Shown here: one piece after another, positions 60,331 to 64,000 of the stretch
How the letters are laid out: every line of letters starts with the position of its first letter
Numbering within the stretch: the stretch's first letter is position 1
Program-made: the position numbers and the translations under genes
Assembly: GCF_048128805.1 (NCBI RefSeq)
Contig: NC_135998.1
Span: 29,928,992 to 29,992,991 of the forward strand
Source of the DNA: Centroberyx gerrardi
Lineage: Eukaryota > Chordata > Actinopteri > Beryciformes > Berycidae
DNA length: 64,000 nt
Reading direction: 5' to 3'
The notes under the pieces: generated by a model
Database searches by the model: none
Told to the model about the DNA's origin: nothing
What the model saw: only the letters and a program-made list of their open reading frames with translations

Positions 60331-61636
60331 GGGCTGCGGTCGAATAGTCTTTTTTGCTTAGGAAGGTTCCTAACTGAGTGAAATGACCCGGAAGTACCTA
60401 AGTGGCAGCCATGATAAGAGCTGTTCGAATTCTCTACATGCTAAGGAAAGGTGCTTCAATGCTTCCTTACTTAGCTCCTTTAGCATAGGATACACTGGAC
60501 CATCCTTTACGAAAGGAAAGGAGATAATGCCGTCCCACAATTCTTTGCGGCAGCAACGACGCACCATTCGGCCGTTCACGAAAACAAACGATCATGACCG
60601 ACAAGGGACGCAGATCATCAAGCAAGCAACTATTAAGCATGTTCCATCTTATGCCATAACTTGCTAATATGCTTATATGTTTTGAACTGTCAACAATATG
60701 TTAAACCCATAGAGGCGAACTATGAACGTTACGCTGCTGTCGTAAAATGATCAAAGTGAAGTTAACGTTGTAGCGTAACCTATGCTCAGTTTGCATTAGT
60801 TATTTCTTCAATCTGAGCGTTGTTGTATTGCCAGCCTTTAGGAATATCATTAATTAATTTTACTTCAGTCACAGATGCTGAAACCCTTGCCTTAATAAAG
60901 GCCTGTATCAGCCATAACAACTTCAAAGCACAATCAAGTCAACATTTCAAGGTGTTTACTGAGTTGTGTGGTGGTTCTTAAGCTATTATATGCATAGGCT
61001 TATAATCAGATCATAATCAGCATATTAACCATAACACAGAAGTCTGTCTTTCAAGAAAAAGGGATATGAGACGTTTTTAGCCAGATGATGTTTTTAATTC
61101 AACATGTTTGAAACTTAAGAATGATGATATGAACAGTAGCAGATTTGTAGGCCTAACAAGTTATGCCTATCTTGCATTAATTTAACAATAATTTTCATAC
61201 AATCATACTAATTGGGATTCATGTCGATAAATATGAGTGGACAGGAGGGTGAGCGTGAGCAACCATTCTGTTTCACTTTTGTGACTGGTAGCCTATATTC
61301 CCTTTTTATTTCAATTCCAACCTTGGCGATGAAGCAATATTTTTCACTGGGTTGTCCACGTTTATATAGCCTGCATGAAACAACACGGTAAGAACGCACG
61401 GGGCGAAGTATCGAAGATGCGCTTTTAGTAGTCCATCTCCGGAACATTGTAGTTTCACACGGCAGACCCACGTCATTAACATCCGCCGTCGCATAATTAC
61501 GTAGCCTAGTGTAAGTGCAGTCGGATTCTCTTAGCACCGCGGTTGTCTTTTCCTAAGTCCTTATGAATTCTCCTTCACATCTTTCCTTGAGGAATAGGAG
61601 TTAGGACGTATTTTTTTGACTATTTGACCGCAGCCC
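60331..61636. mobile_element. 1.3-kb DNA element with terminal inverted repeats
   Basis: Left end GGGCTGCGGTCGAATAGTC and right end GACTATTTGACCGCAGCCC are inverted copies with one mismatch over 19 bp. Weaker similarity continues inward (CCTAACT and CTTTCCTT blocks). Open frames inside (for example minus strand 61208-61537) show no recognisable transposase, so it is probably non-autonomous or decayed. No target duplication was evident. It lies just upstream of thnsl2. Confidence 0.65.
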
Positions 61637-61929
61637 AGGACTATGTGGACTGTGCTGAGGTGGCTGTTGTTGTCACGGTCCAACTGTTTGTCATAGCTGT
61701 CATAGAGAATGGGCTATTACGATTGGCTTTCGAGGCTTTGGAGGCGGGCATAATTGGCGAGTAGCAAGTAATTTTAAGCTGCTCGCGGGAGATGAGCCAG
61801 CTGCATGTTTACAAGTTCAGTGCCAATCCTCTGAGAGACCGACTGATTGAGACCTGTGGACCGACATGTCTAGTCGCTAGTTAGTGTGTCGTTTTGTATT
61901 ATTGTAACTGTAAGTAATGCACTCTCGCG

Positions 61930-62017
61930 TTCTCCACTGAGCCACCAAGACGCCAATTCCGGACTTTGGACTTCAGTAGAGACTGTGCTGGCGACGGCGG
62001 TACCGAGTGACGGCAAG
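61930..62017 (+). promoter_or_regulatory. Putative non-coding first exon of thnsl2
   Basis: A CpG-containing stretch (GCGACGGCGGTACCGAGTGA) ends in AAG followed by a strong donor GTAGGT at 62018. The first coding exon begins with an acceptor only eleven bases before its ATG, which requires such an upstream exon. The 5' boundary is a guess; the region 61700-61930 is the likely promoter. Confidence 0.45.
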
Positions 62018-62039
62018 GTAGGTCCAGTCCTCAGCAATT

Positions 62040-62155
62040 TCTGATATTAAAGTCAGAAATTTGTGAGAGGAAAAAAAACTCAGAAATTTGCGAGAAAAAA
62101 ACTCAGACTGTTTTTTTTTTGTGACGAATTTATGAGTTTTTTTCTCAGAAAATGA
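62040..62155. repeat. CAGAAATTTG repeat tract
   Basis: AAAGTCAGAAATTTGTGAGA, CTCAGAAATTTGCGAGAAA and an inverted GAATTTATGAGTTTTTTTC-type block follow each other, forming a fold-back similar to 56985-57113. Confidence 0.6.
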
Positions 62156-63720
62156 CCCCTATTATTATTAGTATTATTATTATTATCATACTGTAATAAT
62201 ATTGTAATAAGAAGAAAATGAAGACTTGCACTATTGTTTCCAAGACTATGTAACAGTACTATTATCACTACAATTCAAGTATACATAAAAAAAATATATA
62301 TATTAATAACTGAGTATCAGTTAATATCAATATCAGTCTGCATGTCCACTGAGCAGTTAAGCAGCCGTTAAGTAAACCATCAAATTGAAGCCATAATGGA
62401 GAGCTGGTTATTCTGACCTGTGAAGTGACCTGTGAACACACCTGTGTGTGTTTCTAAACATGACTTTTCAGTCGTGTCTTAAAGAAGGTACAGAGTTTGC
62501 TAATCATATTTCCTCTGGCAGGTTGTTCCAAAGTTCAGGAACATTTTTTTCTTTAACCCAGCAGTCAACTGAGTCTGTTTGTAGATCTACTATGCCTCTG
62601 TACATGGGGCGTTAAAAGCTTAGTAATATAAACCGAGGCCAAACCATTTATAAATTAGTTTGAACTAGTGTCTTTGGGAGAAAGTTTGAATCTTCAGCAT
62701 TCTTCCTAGTGGTGAGTAGTCTGAATGTTATTTGATGAAAATCCTGTTTTTTATTTTTATTTTGTCTCTTTCTGAGAGACTGAGAGACTCTTGCTTAGCT
62801 CATTGCTGTGGTGTCATCCCACAGATCACCTGTCAATCAAACAGTGTGTCCAGAACTGTGACTAGAGGATTTTTCCCAGGAAACAGCAAACATAAAAGCT
62901 TTCATGAACTGGCTATAGGTTGAATCACTATTTTGTTACATCATATTTGGGCCAGAGTCCCAGCCTCAGCACACATGATACCTGATACTATAGACCTTAT
63001 AAGGGAGAGTCTCATTGAAAACATGCTGCTCATTTTGTCATAGACATTGAGGTTGTTAGTTGAAGTGCCTAACACCAATCAATTTTTAATATAACTTGAA
63101 ATAAGTCAACCATGCCTATTAGCAATAGATTTTATACCATTATAATGGTTTGCCATACTCATCACAAAATTCTCCACCAGTGCCTCCTTTCTGCTATCTG
63201 ACATCACAGTTTCTTTAACTACCTATACCTGAATATGATATTTTCATAATTGACAGGTTTCTCTGCCTGGTAGATCAATAAATGAAAAAATAAAAAGAGT
63301 GCTTTCCTGGATCTTTCTATATCATTATTTTTGAGGAATCCAGCACCTAACCTAAAACATGAAGCTGTGTGGCTGAGGAGAAATAATGGGACACAACGCC
63401 TTCCATTCAGTCATTAAAGGAGAAATCCAACCTGAAACACTTAAATACTGTTCAAAAACAGCTATTGGCGATGTGGTTTGCATTTCCCCAAACACCCACC
63501 TTTGATTGAAAGCAACAAGTTCACGCCTGTTCTCTGGAGGTTGCTGAAAGGCATTCTGGGAAATGTAGGAAATCACTAACTGAGGTAGAAGTAGACGAGG
63601 CAGGCTGAGGGAAAGTGGATACACCCAAAAAAGTAACTCCTGGAAAACATTGAACATCAGATTGATGGTGTCTAACAGTGTAAGAGGATTTTTCCCTGTG
63701 TATTTCATATCTCCATTCAC
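62156..63720. other. thnsl2 intron 1, no host exon seen
   Basis: ATT-rich runs lie at 62160-62190. A block at 62470-62660 (GGCAGGTTGTTCCAAAGTTC, then AACCCAGCAGTC) resembles the tail of a fish retroelement, but the match is from memory and weak. The rest is unremarkable. Confidence 0.4.
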
Positions 63721-63731
63721 AGATTTGCACG

Positions 63732-63954
63732 ATGCGGTACTGCAGCACTCGGGGCGGTGTCCACGGACGGGACTTCCGGGACGTGCTGTTTTCAGGCTAC
63801 GCTCCGGACGGGGGGATGTTCATGCCCGAGAGCCTGCCGGCGCTGAGCCCCGACACCCTGAGGTGCTGGAGCGGGCTGCCCTACCCCAAACTGGTGGTGG
63901 AGGTGGCATCGCTGTTCGTCCCCACTCAGCTGATCCCCAGAGAGGATCTGGAGG
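63732..63954 (+). CDS. thnsl2: Threonine synthase-like 2, first coding exon (partial gene)
   Basis: Encodes [50 protein letters not shown] and IPREDLEG, the N-terminal domain of THNSL2 (human MWYVSTRG...[18 protein letters not shown]). THNSL2 belongs to the PLP-dependent threonine synthase family. The mouse protein was reported to act as a phospho-lyase on O-phosphohomoserine and phosphothreonine rather than as a true threonine synthase. The PLP lysine lies downstream of this window, so catalysis cannot be judged. The ATG follows acceptor CATTCACAG by eleven bases; donor GTGAGA splits a codon. The remaining exons are beyond 64000. Confidence 0.92.
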
Positions 63955-64000
63955 GTGAGACGGTAGGGATGGGACATATGAGACTGATCTGGAAGTGTTG

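Noticed and set aside
61208..61537. 109-codon minus-strand frame within the inverted-repeat element
   Set aside because: No transposase motif recognised; kept only as part of the element.
63352..63977. Minus-strand ORFs over thnsl2 exon
   Set aside because: Antisense shadows of the coding exon and its intron.

Overview
The window is nuclear DNA of a ray-finned fish, probably a percomorph. Three multi-exon vertebrate genes with ordinary GT-AG introns can be reconstructed. The gaps are filled with teleost-type interspersed repeats: R2-like and CR1/L2/Rex1-like LINEs, tRNA-derived SINEs, TA-flanked MITEs, a hAT element, and TG/TA microsatellites. The species cannot be named from the sequence alone. 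There is no sign of prokaryotic organisation, CRISPR or an rRNA locus.

Layout: 1-11033 has no host gene that I can support. It holds MITEs, an R2-superfamily LINE remnant (5221-6890, with a second fragment at about 1394-1546), a palindromic MITE (8182-8335) and the downstream flank of zer1. zer1 runs on the minus strand from the start codon at 31816 to the stop at 11034. Its 15 coding exons join in frame to 784 residues; the product is the CUL2 ubiquitin-ligase receptor that reads N-terminal glycine degrons. The intergenic stretch 31817-40993 carries the putative zer1 promoter, a hAT element with a perfect 8-bp target duplication, and two remnants of one CR1/L2/Rex1-like LINE family. tbc1d13 (Rab GTPase-activating protein) runs on the plus strand from 40994 to 53919 in 12 coding exons that give exactly 400 residues. 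A long 3' flank follows, with G-tracts and repeats. A 1.3-kb element with terminal inverted repeats lies at 60331-61636. The 5' end of thnsl2 (threonine synthase-like 2, plus strand) closes the window with a probable non-coding exon ending at 62017 and a first coding exon at 63732-63954; the gene continues beyond 64000.

zer1 and tbc1d13 are divergent neighbours, as ZER1 and TBC1D13 are in human 9q34, so an ancient vertebrate gene pair is retained. No functional link between the three genes is visible. One acts in protein quality control, one in membrane traffic and one in PLP-dependent metabolism.

I found no new biological system. The points most worth a second look are: a near-perfect 65-nt hairpin in tbc1d13 intron 1; a Tc1-like MITE that ends about 22 nt before a tbc1d13 exon; inverted repeat copies in one zer1 intron; a whole-length palindromic MITE; and an acidic insertion and longer C-terminus in Zer1. 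Exon boundaries were set by eye from splice consensus, reading-frame continuity and recalled family sequences.
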